A stretch of DNA of 64,000 bases from an uncultured Saprospiraceae bacterium (GCA_938015595.1 CALLPI010000001.1:238765-302764); one strand, 5' to 3'. Counted from the first letter of the stretch, positions 1 through 10,169 are shown. A program made the numbers and translations. The notes: generated by a model not told the origin, from the letters alone.

Positions 1-2211
1 GAAGTACTTACTCAGAAGGAACTTATGGTGCTGCCCAATGCACCGCGGTTTGTGCGCGAGGGCGACGTGATCGAGTTTTCGGCCAAGGTGAGCAATCTCT
101 CTGACCGGGTACTCTCTGGTACAGCCCGGCTGGAACTCTTCGATGCACTGACCATGCGTCCAGTGGACGCCCAACTGGGCAATGCCGCCACGCTAGTGCC
201 TTTCAATGCAGATGCTGGCCAATCGGCAGCCTTGAAGTGGATGCTGCGCATTCCGCAAGGCGAAGTGTCTGTCCTGACGCATCGCATAACTGCCCAGGCA
301 GGTGCTTACCAGGATGGTGAAGAAAGCGCCATACCCGTACTGACCAACCGCATGTTGGTGACCGAAACCATGCCCATGTTCGTCCGTAGCGGGCAAACCA
401 AAACGTTTACTTTCAATGCGCTGCGCAACACCAACTCCTCCACGCTCAGCCACCAAAAATTTACGCTGGAGTTTACTTCCAACCCTGCCTGGTATGCGGT
501 ACAGGCGCTACCGTATCTCATGGAGTATCCCTACGAGTGCATAGAGCAAGTATTCAATCGCTTTTATGCTAATACCTTGGCAGCTTCGGTGGCCAACAGC
601 CAGCCGCAGATACGCAAGGTATTTGAATCCTGGCGTGGCACGGACGCCCTACAAAGTAATCTGCTGAAAAACCAGGAGCTCAAGTCTGCCCTGCTGCAGG
701 AAACGCCCTGGGTGCTGGCTGCTCAAAAGGAAACCGACCAGCGCCAGAGCATTGCCCTGCTCTTTGATCTGCATCGCATGGCTAAGGAGCAGAAGGAAAC
801 CCTGGACAAAATAGCCCAGCGGCAGTTGCCCAGCGGCGGTTTTGCTTGGTTTCATGGTGGCCGCGAAAACTGGTACATCAGCCAGTATATTGCCGAAGGC
901 CTGGGCAATTTGCGCCAGCTGAAAGCTCTAGACCCTGCCACCATCTCTCAGGCTACAAGCATTGCTCAAAAAGTCGTCAAGCACATTGACGAGCAAATAG
1001 CTCGCGCCTATGAAGACCTCGAAAAAGAAGTGAAGGCTGGTCGTGCCAAGTGGGATGATGACCACCTCTCCAACATCTTCATCCACTACCTGTACACGCG
1101 CAGCTTCTACCCTGAAATGCCGCTGGAAAAACGCGCCGAGCAAGCCCGGAGCTACTACATGGGGCAAGCAGTCAAGTACTGGCTCAGCAAGAGCGTCTAT
1201 GAGAAAGGCCTTCTGGCGCTGGCGCTACACCGCGCTGGCAAGGTTGCCGAAGCAAAATCTATTGTGAACTCCCTGCGCGAGCGTGCGCTGCGCTCTGAAG
1301 AGTTGGGTATGTACTGGAAGTACGATCGCGGGTACCTCTGGTATCAAATGCCCATAGAGACACACGCCCTGATGATCACGTTGTTTGACGAAATCACCAA
1401 AGATGACAAAGCCGTGGACGAAATGCGCCTGTGGTTGTTGCGCAACAAGCATACTACCCACTGGAAAACCACCAAAGCCACTGCTGCTGCCGTGTATGCC
1501 CTGTTGATGACGGGCGAGAATTGGCTCAAAGACGGCCAGGCTGTACAGGTAAGCTTTGATAAAAACACCCAAAACACCTACGCCGAGCGCATAGCTACCG
1601 CTCAGGCCGATGCCCAAGCTGGTAGCGGCTACTTCAAAACAGCATGGGACGGGAAGGAAATCAGCCCCTCCTTGGCCTCCATCAAGGTGCGCAACCCCAA
1701 CAAGGCTGTAACCTGGGGAGCTGCATATTGGCAGTATTTCGAACAGTTGGATAAGATTAAAACCTTTGAAGCTACACCACTTACCATCAAAAAAGAGCTG
1801 TTCAGAGAAGAATCTTCTGACAAAGGCCCTGTACTGCGCAGCCTGGATGCAGGGCGTGTACTCCAGCCCGGCGACAAGGTGGTGGTACGCATTGAAATAC
1901 GCGTGGATCGCGCCATGGAGTACGTCCACCTCAAGGATATGCGCGCTAGTGGTTTCGAGCCGGTCAATGTATTGAGCAGTTACAAATGGCAAGGCGGCTT
2001 GGGCTACTACGAAAGTACTACCGACGCTGCTACGCACTTCTTCTTTGACTACTTGCCCAAAGGTACGTATGTATTTTCTTACCCATTACGGGTATCTCAC
2101 AATGGCGACTTCTCTAACGGCATCACCACCATGCAGTGCATGTACGCGCCGGAGTTCAGCAGCCATTCGGAGGGTATTCGGGTGAAGGTGGCAGCCGCCT
2201 CAGGCAAGTGA
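1..2211 (+). CDS. Alpha-2-macroglobulin family protein, C-terminal part (5' end outside window)
   Basis: The frame is open to the left edge, so only the last 736 residues are seen; relatives usually have 1,500-2,000. The bacterial thioester motif YPYECIEQ (CxEQ) is at 526-549, so the covalent trap appears intact. It is followed by the helical toroid of the thioester domain (about 560-1520) and an aromatic-rich terminal beta domain (about 1840-2180) matching the family's last domain. Members are exported to the periplasm or surface and are thought to trap attacking proteases. The usual partner, a penicillin-binding protein 1C gene, is not seen; it could lie upstream of the window. Family assignment is firm; the ligand is unknown. 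Confidence 0.9.
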   Translation, partial: EVLTQKELMVLPNAPRFVREGDVIEFSAKVSNLSDRVLSGTARLELFDALTMRPVDAQLGNAATLVPFNADAGQSAALKWMLRIPQGEVSVLTHRITAQAGAYQDGEESAIPVLTNRMLVTETMPMFVRSGQTKTFTFNALRNTNSSTLSHQKFTLEFTSNPAWYAVQALPYLMEYPYECIEQVFNRFYANTLAASVANSQPQIRKVFESWRGTDALQSNLLKNQELKSALLQETPWVLAAQKETDQRQSIALLFDLHRMAKEQKETLDKIAQRQLPSGGFAWFHGGRENWYISQYIAEGLGNLRQLKALDPATISQATSIAQKVVKHIDEQIARAYEDLEKEVKAGRAKWDDDHLSNIFIHYLYTRSFYPEMPLEKRAEQARSYYMGQAVKYWLSKSVYEKGLLALALHRAGKVAEAKSIVNSLRERALRSEELGMYWKYDRGYLWYQMPIETHALMITLFDEITKDDKAVDEMRLWLLRNKHTTHWKTTKATAAAVYALLMTGENWLKDGQAVQVSFDKNTQNTYAERIATAQADAQAGSGYFKTAWDGKEISPSLASIKVRNPNKAVTWGAAYWQYFEQLDKIKTFEATPLTIKKELFREESSDKGPVLRSLDAGRVLQPGDKVVVRIEIRVDRAMEYVHLKDMRASGFEPVNVLSSYKWQGGLGYYESTTDAATHFFFDYLPKGTYVFSYPLRVSHNGDFSNGITTMQCMYAPEFSSHSEGIRVKVAAASGK

Positions 2212-2424
2212 TGCCGAAAGATACCTTTACTGTGCCTTTCAAATGGCTTGCGAAATAGAGCAAATCAGACGTTGCGCTCTTCGCGCGGCGCACTGCAGGC
2301 AAACTGTATAGAGTGGAGTAAATTTTTGGCGCCACTGAAATATTCCGTTCCTTTCTTTTAAGATACCGTTCCGTTAATTTTCAGCTTGTGTAAGTATAGC
2401 AGTATCAACAGGCACGGTTATTGC

Positions 2425-2440
2425 ACCGTACATTTACGGT
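2425..2440. repeat. Short palindrome ACCGTA-catt-TACGGT, first copy
   Basis: This perfect 6-bp inverted repeat with spacer catt sits 29 bases before the ATG of the TPR gene. The same layout recurs at 60445-60460 as ACCTTA-catt-TAAGGT, with both arms changed together at one position and the flanking C and AC conserved. It could be an operator or a small hairpin in the leader. Function is inferred only from symmetry and recurrence. Confidence 0.4.
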
Positions 2441-2469
2441 ACATAACAAATCATAAACCGTGGAACACT

Positions 2470-3864
2470 ATGATCAGCGAAAAGCCTGCCTTGCCAGTTC
2501 GCCTTGCCTTTTTCGAAGAAGCAAGAGCACAAGGGCGTTGTTTTGCAGCCGGCGAAGCGGAATGGGAGGCCATCATTAGCTATTACCGCGAGCAGGAATT
2601 GTATATCCAGGCGTTGGAAGCAGCAGAAGATGCCCTGCGGTGTTTCCCAGATTCCGTTGCCTTGGTTTTGAGTAAAGCCCATGTACTCATTGCGCTTCAC
2701 CGAGAAGAGGCTGCACTGAGTTGGCTTTCTTCTTTGCCGGCAGGGGTGCGTTGTTTTCATACGGTTCTGCTCGAAGCAGAGGTGCTAGCCAACATGGGCC
2801 GGTTTGAACAAGCGCTGGATATCCTGTACAGGCTTCGAGAAAAAAAACTGCCGAGGAATCGCCTGGCGGATACCTGGGTAGCCGAAGCGTTGTTGTACGG
2901 AAAACTGCGCAACCAAGATGCGGTATTCTCCTGTTTGCGCACAGCACTGGAGTTGCAGCCCGATCATGCGGTTGCCCTCCTGCGCACAGCCGACTGGGTG
3001 AATGCCACCCAACGATATGAAGCAAGTGCTGCCTTGCACGAGCGTATTCTGGAGGCTAGGCCTTTTTGCAGCAGGGCCTGGTATAACCTCGCCCAGGCTT
3101 ATACTTGTCTTGGCCGATACGAAGATGCGCTTGCCGGTTTTGAGTTTGCCTTTCTCACCAACCCCGCATTTGAAGCGGCATACTTAGAGTATGGCGAAAT
3201 GTGCCTTGCTTTAGGGCGGGCGCACCGGGCCTTGGAATGCTTTGAGGAGATGCTAGGGCGCTTTGAACCCACTGCAGAAGTATATGCTTTTGCAGGCCAA
3301 TGCTGCCTGGCGCTGCAGGATTTTCGGCGAGCTCTCCGGTTTTTCAAGCTATCCCTGGCGCTAGAGCCTTTCGACGACGAAGTATTATTCCAGGCGGGTA
3401 CCTGCTGCATGCAGTGCCGATGCTGGGGTAAAGCCAGGCGCTATCTGGTACAGGCCATTCACCTGGACCCCTTCCGCGAAGATTATCATATAGCTTTGGC
3501 GCAGGTTTTGGCTCAATTGGGCAACTTCAAAAAGGCAAATAGCCACTACAAAATTGCCCTGAAACTAGCTCCTGAAGATGACCAGTACACAGCAGCGTAC
3601 GCCCGCTTTCTGTTGCACATTCAGGACAGTGCAAGCGCGCTGTCGTTGCTGGAAAAAGCGGTGCAGGCAGAAACCGCAAGTACAGAATTACAATACCTGT
3701 ATCTCGCTGCTTTGTTTGCTGAGGGCCGCCAGTCTCAGGCGCTTTACTTACTGGAAGAGATGCCAGAGGTCCAACCTGAAGACCTTCATGTACTCAATGA
3801 ATGTGCACCTGGGCTCCTGCTCCGATATCAGATGAGAAAGGCCGCTCTCCTTGCCAGCCAGTGA
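2470..3864 (+). CDS. Tetratricopeptide repeat protein
   Basis: A 464-residue protein made almost wholly of TPR-like helical pairs. The clearest units have the usual pattern, such as AWYNLAQAYTCLGRYEDALAG and a following A-x3-Y-x2-GEMCLALGR unit. No signal peptide, membrane segment or catalytic domain is visible, so a cytoplasmic scaffold role is the simplest inference. The open frame extends upstream to a TTG at 2386, but the ATG at 2470 is preferred: the extra 28 residues do not look like TPR sequence, and a palindrome at 2425-2440 fits a leader region. It stands between two exported proteins with 258 and 117 bases of spacing, so it is probably its own unit. Partner unknown. Confidence 0.85.
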   Translation: MISEKPALPVRLAFFEEARAQGRCFAAGEAEWEAIISYYREQELYIQALEAAEDALRCFPDSVALVLSKAHVLIALHREEAALSWLSSLPAGVRCFHTVLLEAEVLANMGRFEQALDILYRLREKKLPRNRLADTWVAEALLYGKLRNQDAVFSCLRTALELQPDHAVALLRTADWVNATQRYEASAALHERILEARPFCSRAWYNLAQAYTCLGRYEDALAGFEFAFLTNPAFEAAYLEYGEMCLALGRAHRALECFEEMLGRFEPTAEVYAFAGQCCLALQDFRRALRFFKLSLALEPFDDEVLFQAGTCCMQCRCWGKARRYLVQAIHLDPFREDYHIALAQVLAQLGNFKKANSHYKIALKLAPEDDQYTAAYARFLLHIQDSASALSLLEKAVQAETASTELQYLYLAALFAEGRQSQALYLLEEMPEVQPEDLHVLNECAPGLLLRYQMRKAALLASQ

Positions 3865-3954
3865 TTTCGAGCAGTGCACCCGGCACTTGTGGCCGATTTT
3901 TGTCCTGCCTCAACATTTCCAAGGGCTTGTTCTATGCCGCACGGGCTAAGTAGC

Positions 3955-3962
3955 TAACTTTG
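3955..3962 (+). promoter_or_regulatory. Bacteroidota -7 box TAACTTTG
   Basis: An exact match to TAnnTTTG 19 bases before the ATG of the large T9SS protein at 3982. No TTTG stands at the ideal -33 spacing; the nearest TTG is 25 bases upstream of the box. Confidence 0.5.
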
Positions 3963-3981
3963 CTTTGCAAATCCGGTTTTC

Positions 3982-6900
3982 ATGAAGAATTGTCTGCTAT
4001 TGCTTCTGTCTTTGGGTGTTGGGCTTGGCAACCTGCCGGCGCAAAAAATGTTGTATGGCAAACCTGAAGCAGACCCCGATATGCCCAACTGGGCTATGGC
4101 TATGTACGCCCCCCAAGCTAATGTGGCTGTGGTGGACTCCCTGTTCAAAGCCTGGTATGTCGTGCATCCTTTTCAGAAAACCATGCACACGCAGTATTAC
4201 AAAAAGTGGCGCCGCCGCATAGAGCCTTTTGTACAAGCCGATGGCAGTGTAGATTTTTCTGCAGTTGCCGCTCGCCAAAAAAACACAGCTGCCCAATGGC
4301 TGGCACAGTGGAACAACCCACAGAAATCGGCCAACCCTGCCTGGCGGCACATCGGCCCTATGGAAACGTTCAATACCTTCCCCGGGCAGGTGAAAGTGTC
4401 GTGGCAGGCTAATGTATATTGTATTGACCAAGCTACTACAAACCCAGACATACTCTATTGCGGTACGGAGGTCGGCGGCATCTACAAAACAGTTGACAGG
4501 GCGCAGAACTGGACGCACGCCTCTGCCAACGCCCTGATGCGCTCGGTGACCAGCATTCGCATACACCCTACAAACCCCAGCATCGTGTATGCTGGCGATG
4601 TGGAAGGCCGCGTGTATCGCACCAATGACGGCGGCCAAAGTTGGCAACTCCTTCTGGAAATACCTGACTTAAATCAGGATGGTATCAATGATATCAATGA
4701 CATTGTCATAAATCCTTCCAATACAGACATTGTACTGGTAGCGGGCTATAGCGGGCTGTACCGCAGCGCCAATGCCGGCCAAGCCTGGACGCAGCTCTAC
4801 ACGGAGGTCTGCTGGGATGTGGAAATACACCCCACCCAGCACAACATTGTATATTTGCTCAAAACCAACCCTGCTCAAAAACGCTGTGAGTTTTTCAAGT
4901 CCGACAACTTCGGCGCCACTTTCAGCATACGCTCCAACGGCTGGTACACCTCCACAAACCCTGCCCGCCGCGACGACGGCGCCCGCATGACCGTTACGCC
5001 CGCTGACCCCAACCGCATCTATGCCGTGCTCATCGGCGACTCCAAGCCCGGCGATAACGGCTTTATTGGCGTGTTTCGCTCCTCCGACGCCGGCGAGAGT
5101 TGGATGCTGCCCAGCCCGCCCGTCGGCGGCCCCTGGACGGCCTCCCACCCCAACCTCATGACACTCAACAACACTAACACCCTCTACCAGGGCTTCTACA
5201 ACTTGGCTATTGCTGCCTCTCACACCAATGCCGACCAGCTTCTCATCGGCGGCCTCAACCTCTGGAAAAGCGAGAATGGCGCGCAAACCTACACCGCTCT
5301 GGGCGGATACCAGGGCAGCCTGGACTGGATACACCCCGACCAGCAGGAAATCAAAATTCTAGGCACCGACGTCTGGGTGGCTAACGACGGAGGTATCAAC
5401 TACTCCAACAACTTCTTTGCCACCCACGAATCTCGCAAGCGCGGCATCATTGCTTCTGACTTCTGGGGCTTCGGCAACGGCTGGAACGAAGACCTCGTCG
5501 TAGGTGGGCGCTACCACAATGGCAATACCGCCGGGCGAAATACCTTTCTGCCAGGCCAATTCCTCCGACTGGGCGGCGCCGAGGCGGCTACTGGCTACGT
5601 CAATCCCGGTATTCCGGGCAAGGCCTACTTCTCCGATATCAGTACCCAGCTAATTCCGCTGGGCTTTTCTCAACAGGTGATAGAACTACCTCCCTTAAGC
5701 GACTACCCCTCCGAAACCTACTACGCCGCCCACTCTAGCGAACTAGAATTTCATCCGCTGTGCTACAAGCACATCTACATCGGCAAGGAAAACCAGCTCT
5801 GGGTATCGGAAGACGAAGGCGCCACCTTCCGCTTGCTCAAAACCTTTGAGGGCAGTACAGGGCCAGTCATGCACTTTGAAATATCGCGCAACAACCCGCA
5901 GGTGATCTACGTGTACCAGCGCGTTACCTTTTTGGGCGCGCGGCTTTGGAAAACCAACGACGGCGGCGCTACCTGGCAGAGCTTCAACCTACCCAATGCC
6001 CCTTCGCAGCGCGCCGGAACCATGACCCTGAGCGCTACCGACGAAAACACCCTCTGGGTAGCCTTTGGCCACCAAACTAACGACGGCGCTAAAGTATTCA
6101 AAACCATGGATGGCGGGCTCACCTGGCAAAATCTCACTACGCCCTTGCTCGATGGCCATACCATACACTACATCTTTCACCAGGCAGGCTCACAGGGGGG
6201 GGTCTACATCGGCACAGATTACGGTGTGTTTTATCGCGACGATACCATGAGCAACTGGGAACCCTACGTCAACGGGTTACCGGCGGCTACTAACTGTAAC
6301 ATCATGCGTCCGTTCTATCGCAACAGCAAGCTCCGCTTGGCTACCTATAGCCACGGCGTATGGGAGGTGGACTTCAAAAACCCCTCGCCGCCCATTGCCC
6401 AACCTATGGTGGACAAACGCTTCAGCACCTGCGCGCGCGATACCTTCTTCTTTGAAGATTACTCCATCCTGCAACACACAGGAGCTTCCTGGCGCTGGTC
6501 TTTTCCTGGTGCTGCCTGGGTAAGCGACAGTACCGCCCGAAATCCGCGCGTGGTGTTTGGCCAGCCTGGTTCTTATCAGGTTAGCCTTACTGTCACAGAT
6601 GCTACCGGCGCCAGCCACACCAAAACCGTAGCCGACATGGTGCGCATACCGGAAGACGCCTGCCGCCCTCAGGACGTACCCGGCATGGCCCTGAGGCTGG
6701 GCGGTGGCTCATCGGACTATGCCGCGGCGCCCGGCTTCAACCGCCCCATCACTCATTTTACCATTACAGCCTGGATCAAGCGCAACGGCAACCAGAACAA
6801 TAACGCCGCCATCTTTTTTTCGCGCGGAGGCAACACAGTGGCCGGTCTCAACTTCGGTTCTGCCAATGAGTTGCGCTATCATTGGAACAATAACTTCTGG

Positions 6901-8016
6901 AACTGGAACTCTGGTCTTGTAGTGCCTAATAACGAATGGACGCACGTAGCCCTCGTGGTAGAACCTACCCGTGCCACGCTGTACCTCAATGGCATACCGG
7001 CTGTGAATAACGGCGTACATCCGGTGCAAAACTTTCAGGGGGAGATTTTCATTGGCGCCGACCTCAACTTCTCCTCCCGCAGGTTTAATGGCCTTGTTGA
7101 AGAAGTATGCGTGTGGAATCGAGCCTTGCCCCAAGATGAAATTCGGGCCTTGCGCCACTTGTGCAAGCGCCCCCAAGACGACCCCACCTTGCTGGCCTAC
7201 TACCAGTTTAATGAGCCTTCGGGCGATTTGCTAGACCGCGCGGGTACCCGCCATGCCCGCCTCAGCGGCAACGCTACGCGCACGACGTCCACCTGCCCAG
7301 TGGGCGGTGGTGTTTCTGCCCGTCAAACTGTGCAAGGTGCTGGCAGCTACGACTTTGCCAGTACGGATGTGATGCTGGTATTTCCTGAGGCAGGCGCCTT
7401 ACCCAATGGCGAGGTAGTAGTTTCTCGCATCAACACAGCTCCTGACCAACTCACCGGCAGTGCACCGCATTCGCGCGCCTGGTGGGTGATCAATAACTAC
7501 GGCACTAACCCTGTATTTGCACCGCTCGTCAGAGTTGAGTTTTCCAACATCGGCCCAATTGGCCCGGTCGAAGCCGCCTCGCCTGCGTCTTTTCGCCTGC
7601 ACACTCGCCCCGACAATGGCGAGGGCAGCACCTGGCAAGCGCTGGGCCAAGCCGCCGACATGACGGCGGGCGCAGATGGTGGCGCCAGCTTTGATGCAAG
7701 TGCGCCGATTACCCGTTCGGGCCAGTTTATCATTGCCCGCGACGGTACTCCGGTAAGCAGCTCTCAGGTAGAAGTTGTACCCTATCGCTTTATCGTGTAC
7801 CCCAACCCAGTAGGCCAACAAGAGGAACTCATAGTACGAAGCGCTCAAAATGAAAACTTTACGCTGACTTTGTTCGATACCTCCGGCAAGCGTTTGCTCC
7901 GTAATCAAGGCCAGGGGCAATTGCGCATAACTTTGTCGGAGCTACCTGCCGGCATATATATTTACCGAATTGACACAGTGGACTGGATGACCCACGGCAA
8001 GGTAGCAGTGCAGTAA
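3982..8016 (+). CDS. T9SS-secreted sortilin/BNR-propeller protein with PKD and LamG domains
   Basis: A 1,344-residue secreted protein. Residues 1-20 are a signal peptide (MKNCLLLLLSLGVGLG..). Residues about 110-800 contain many VPS10/sortilin-like BNR repeats, with Asp-box motifs such as TNDGGQSWQ, SSDAGESW and TNDGGATWQ, forming one or two large beta-propellers. A PKD domain follows (about 825-890), then a LamG/concanavalin-like jellyroll (about 905-1065, ending at a YYQFNEPSGDLLDRAG element), a linker, and a type IX sorting domain from about 1265 (YPNPVGQQEELIVR) to the end (LPAGIYIYRID). Database neighbours are often called glycosyl hydrolases, but the propeller alone does not show catalysis. 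It probably acts at the cell surface or outside. Complete at both ends. Confidence 0.88.
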   Translation: MKNCLLLLLSLGVGLGNLPAQKMLYGKPEADPDMPNWAMAMYAPQANVAVVDSLFKAWYVVHPFQKTMHTQYYKKWRRRIEPFVQADGSVDFSAVAARQKNTAAQWLAQWNNPQKSANPAWRHIGPMETFNTFPGQVKVSWQANVYCIDQATTNPDILYCGTEVGGIYKTVDRAQNWTHASANALMRSVTSIRIHPTNPSIVYAGDVEGRVYRTNDGGQSWQLLLEIPDLNQDGINDINDIVINPSNTDIVLVAGYSGLYRSANAGQAWTQLYTEVCWDVEIHPTQHNIVYLLKTNPAQKRCEFFKSDNFGATFSIRSNGWYTSTNPARRDDGARMTVTPADPNRIYAVLIGDSKPGDNGFIGVFRSSDAGESWMLPSPPVGGPWTASHPNLMTLNNTNTLYQGFYNLAIAASHTNADQLLIGGLNLWKSENGAQTYTALGGYQGSLDWIHPDQQEIKILGTDVWVANDGGINYSNNFFATHESRKRGIIASDFWGFGNGWNEDLVVGGRYHNGNTAGRNTFLPGQFLRLGGAEAATGYVNPGIPGKAYFSDISTQLIPLGFSQQVIELPPLSDYPSETYYAAHSSELEFHPLCYKHIYIGKENQLWVSEDEGATFRLLKTFEGSTGPVMHFEISRNNPQVIYVYQRVTFLGARLWKTNDGGATWQSFNLPNAPSQRAGTMTLSATDENTLWVAFGHQTNDGAKVFKTMDGGLTWQNLTTPLLDGHTIHYIFHQAGSQGGVYIGTDYGVFYRDDTMSNWEPYVNGLPAATNCNIMRPFYRNSKLRLATYSHGVWEVDFKNPSPPIAQPMVDKRFSTCARDTFFFEDYSILQHTGASWRWSFPGAAWVSDSTARNPRVVFGQPGSYQVSLTVTDATGASHTKTVADMVRIPEDACRPQDVPGMALRLGGGSSDYAAAPGFNRPITHFTITAWIKRNGNQNNNAAIFFSRGGNTVAGLNFGSANELRYHWNNNFWNWNSGLVVPNNEWTHVALVVEPTRATLYLNGIPAVNNGVHPVQNFQGEIFIGADLNFSSRRFNGLVEEVCVWNRALPQDEIRALRHLCKRPQDDPTLLAYYQFNEPSGDLLDRAGTRHARLSGNATRTTSTCPVGGGVSARQTVQGAGSYDFASTDVMLVFPEAGALPNGEVVVSRINTAPDQLTGSAPHSRAWWVINNYGTNPVFAPLVRVEFSNIGPIGPVEAASPASFRLHTRPDNGEGSTWQALGQAADMTAGADGGASFDASAPITRSGQFIIARDGTPVSSSQVEVVPYRFIVYPNPVGQQEELIVRSAQNENFTLTLFDTSGKRLLRNQGQGQLRITLSELPAGIYIYRIDTVDWMTHGKVAVQ

Positions 8017-8035
8017 GCGCAGGGTACTTTGCCTT

Positions 8036-8059
8036 AGCTGAGGAGGAGGTTACTCAGCT
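8036..8059. terminator. Possible bidirectional hairpin between convergent genes
   Basis: AGCTGAG at 8036-8042 and its exact complement CTCAGCT at 8053-8059 enclose a 10-base loop between the ends of the T9SS gene (+) and the response-regulator gene (-). There is no clear U-run, so a terminator role is only plausible. Confidence 0.3.
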
Positions 8060-8119
8060 CTGGGTTCAGCCGCGCAACACTCCCTTCTTTGAGCAAAGAA
8101 ACTTGGTTTGCACTTGTAC

Positions 8120-10042
8120 TTATCGGCTCGAAAACACCTTGCGTATTACCTGCCGCAGCTCTTCTACGTTCAGCGGCTTGCTGATGTACCCGGCAAAGCC
8201 CCTGGCCAGGCAGTCTGCTTCTTCTTCGGGTTGGGCTTGGGGGCTTACTGCCAATACCGGTGCCGAGGTATGTAGCCGCATAGCTGCCAGAGTCTCGAGG
8301 CCATTCATTTGCGGCATTTGAAGGTCGAGCAAGATTAGGTCAAAAACGGCGCGCGCAGCGAGGCTCACTGCCGCCTGCCCGCTATCGGCTAGTTCAATGT
8401 GCGCATCATCAAGTATTTTCAGCAGGGTGCTTCGCCCGGCAATGCGGTACAGGGCGTGGTCGTCCACTAAAAGGATACGCATAGCGCCGGGCAGTTGTTT
8501 TTGCCCGCGCTCTTCTCTGTGCATCTGCTCCAAGGCAGGTAAAGCCACCGGTACGCTCACTTCGTGAAGTTGGGCAATGCCTTTCCGGTTAGAGGTTACT
8601 TCTATGCGCCCCTTCAGTAGCCGAATCAATTTTTTGGCAATGCCTAATGGCACAAGAATATCCTGTCGGGGCAGTACGACTTGCTGGTCTTCGGCAGCTT
8701 GGTGGTAAAATGCCTCCCAGGCTTTCATCGGCATATCTAAGGAAAAATGGCGAAATTTGACTTGGAGTTGAGGCTGGAGATATGCTGTGTGCACAATAAA
8801 TTCTATGGATAGCCCTTCCTCTGGCATAGAGGGTGCGCTTACGCATTGAAAAACGTTGAGTAATAGCAAGAGCAGGATGTTTTGGTCGCTTCGCAGCAAG
8901 AGGGAAGTGTCAGTGCTATTGACGATGGCTACCCGGAACCCCCGCTGCGCTGCCTGGGCGCCGGCCCAGTCGCCGAAAGTTCGCACCAGATGTGTCAGGT
9001 TGAAGTCGGAGATATCTACCTGCGGAGTGTAGGCTGTATCCGGCAGCCCGTACAGCAGATTGTGCACTGCAAACCATATATCAGCGGTATGACTGCGCAG
9101 TTCACTCACGAGTTCGAGTTGGGTGCGCGAGGCGGTTTTCTCAATCAAATGGGCACTGTTCATGGTATGAAACAATGACGTCTGCACTTGCTTGGCTAGT
9201 GCGGCCATCGTTTGCTGCCAGTGAGCCTTGTCCAGTTGACGGGAGAAGAAATGTGAATCGGAGGGGATTACTTGGTCGGTAATGTCTTGCGTGCTACCAA
9301 TGAGGAGGATTTGTCCTGTCTCTGCATCAATGTGCATTTTGGCGCATAAGGCGATATACCTGACCTGGTTGTTCACCATAATCCGATGCTCGGTTTTGTG
9401 TACCTCTTCATCGTGCATGGCTGCTTCGAAGAAGGCCTCTACTTTGGATTTGTCTTCAGGAAAAACATACTGGATATAATCTGACAGTGAGCGAAGGTCT
9501 TTTTGGGGTGGCAAACCGAATATTTTGTACATTTCTTCCGTCCATTTCATAACATTGCCCACCACTTTCATCTCCCAGTTGGCAAACTGCGCCAGTTCTT
9601 GCGCTTCGCGGATGCGGCTTTGCTCAAGACTTAGTTTTTCGGCAGATTCGCGCAGCTTCATCTGAGTTTGAAACCGCTGCATGGAGTGACGTATGCTCTT
9701 GACCAAGGCTTTGGCGTCAAACTCACCTTTGACCAGGAAGTCCTGTGCTCCGGCGCGTACGCATTGTACGCCTACGATGTCGTTGTTCAGCCCAGTCATG
9801 ACAATGACAGGCGTATCAGGGCATTGGTGCAGGAATTTTTCGAGGGTGCTAAATCCCATACTGTCGGTGAGGGAGAGGTCCAACAGCACCAGGTCAATTT
9901 CCTGCTGGTCAATGAGGGCAAAGCCGTCTCGCAGAGAATTTGCCTCGAAAATGTCGTACCCCGGGGCCAGTTCTTCCAGGTAGATGCGTATAAGGGTGGC
10001 ATCAGCGGGGTTGTCCTCTATGACCAAAATACGTTGCGGCAT
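8120..10042 (-). CDS. Double-receiver regulator with PAS and degenerate histidine-kinase-like module
   Basis: A 640-residue protein. The N-terminal receiver (about 4-125) has acidic E9/D10, phosphoacceptor D55 (LVLLD) and K105. A PAS fold follows (about 152-257, FANWEMKV...QDITD). Residues about 270-500 have the length and helical look of a kinase core, but no phosphoacceptor His motif, and the N and G boxes of the ATPase domain are not recognisable. A second receiver ends the protein (520-640; D527/D528, D573, K622). There is no DNA-binding output or membrane segment. It may move phosphate between, or read, partner kinases rather than act as a kinase itself (inference). It diverges from a polyprenyl synthase gene; the two -7 boxes lie 2 bases apart. 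Confidence 0.85.
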   Translation of the reverse strand: MPQRILVIEDNPADATLIRIYLEELAPGYDIFEANSLRDGFALIDQQEIDLVLLDLSLTDSMGFSTLEKFLHQCPDTPVIVMTGLNNDIVGVQCVRAGAQDFLVKGEFDAKALVKSIRHSMQRFQTQMKLRESAEKLSLEQSRIREAQELAQFANWEMKVVGNVMKWTEEMYKIFGLPPQKDLRSLSDYIQYVFPEDKSKVEAFFEAAMHDEEVHKTEHRIMVNNQVRYIALCAKMHIDAETGQILLIGSTQDITDQVIPSDSHFFSRQLDKAHWQQTMAALAKQVQTSLFHTMNSAHLIEKTASRTQLELVSELRSHTADIWFAVHNLLYGLPDTAYTPQVDISDFNLTHLVRTFGDWAGAQAAQRGFRVAIVNSTDTSLLLRSDQNILLLLLLNVFQCVSAPSMPEEGLSIEFIVHTAYLQPQLQVKFRHFSLDMPMKAWEAFYHQAAEDQQVVLPRQDILVPLGIAKKLIRLLKGRIEVTSNRKGIAQLHEVSVPVALPALEQMHREERGQKQLPGAMRILLVDDHALYRIAGRSTLLKILDDAHIELADSGQAAVSLAARAVFDLILLDLQMPQMNGLETLAAMRLHTSAPVLAVSPQAQPEEEADCLARGFAGYISKPLNVEELRQVIRKVFSSR

Positions 10043-10159
10043 ATTCCTGGGTGGTGTAAGTGTAATGTCGTGTTATGTGGTACAGCTGCGGTTTATTTTA
10101 TGCATGATCGGGTTTTCATTTAAAAACAGAGATTTTAGCAATGCTGTACTTTCATCACT

Positions 10160-10167
10160 CAAAGATA
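10160..10167 (-). promoter_or_regulatory. -7 box TATCTTTG for the double-receiver gene
   Basis: An exact TAnnTTTG on the minus strand, giving a leader of roughly 110 bases to the ATG at 10042. It is only 2 bases from the opposing box at 10170-10177, so the two polymerase footprints should overlap. No TTTG at the ideal -33 distance. Confidence 0.5.
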
Positions 10168-10169
10168 CG

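Noticed and set aside
1225..2037. Long minus-strand frame opposite the alpha-2-macroglobulin gene (270 codons)
   Set aside because: It lies wholly under a clear family gene and has no domain, signal or typical codon use.
4669..5334. Minus-strand frame of 221 codons under the T9SS propeller gene
   Set aside because: Shadow frame created by the regular Asp-box repeats on the other strand.
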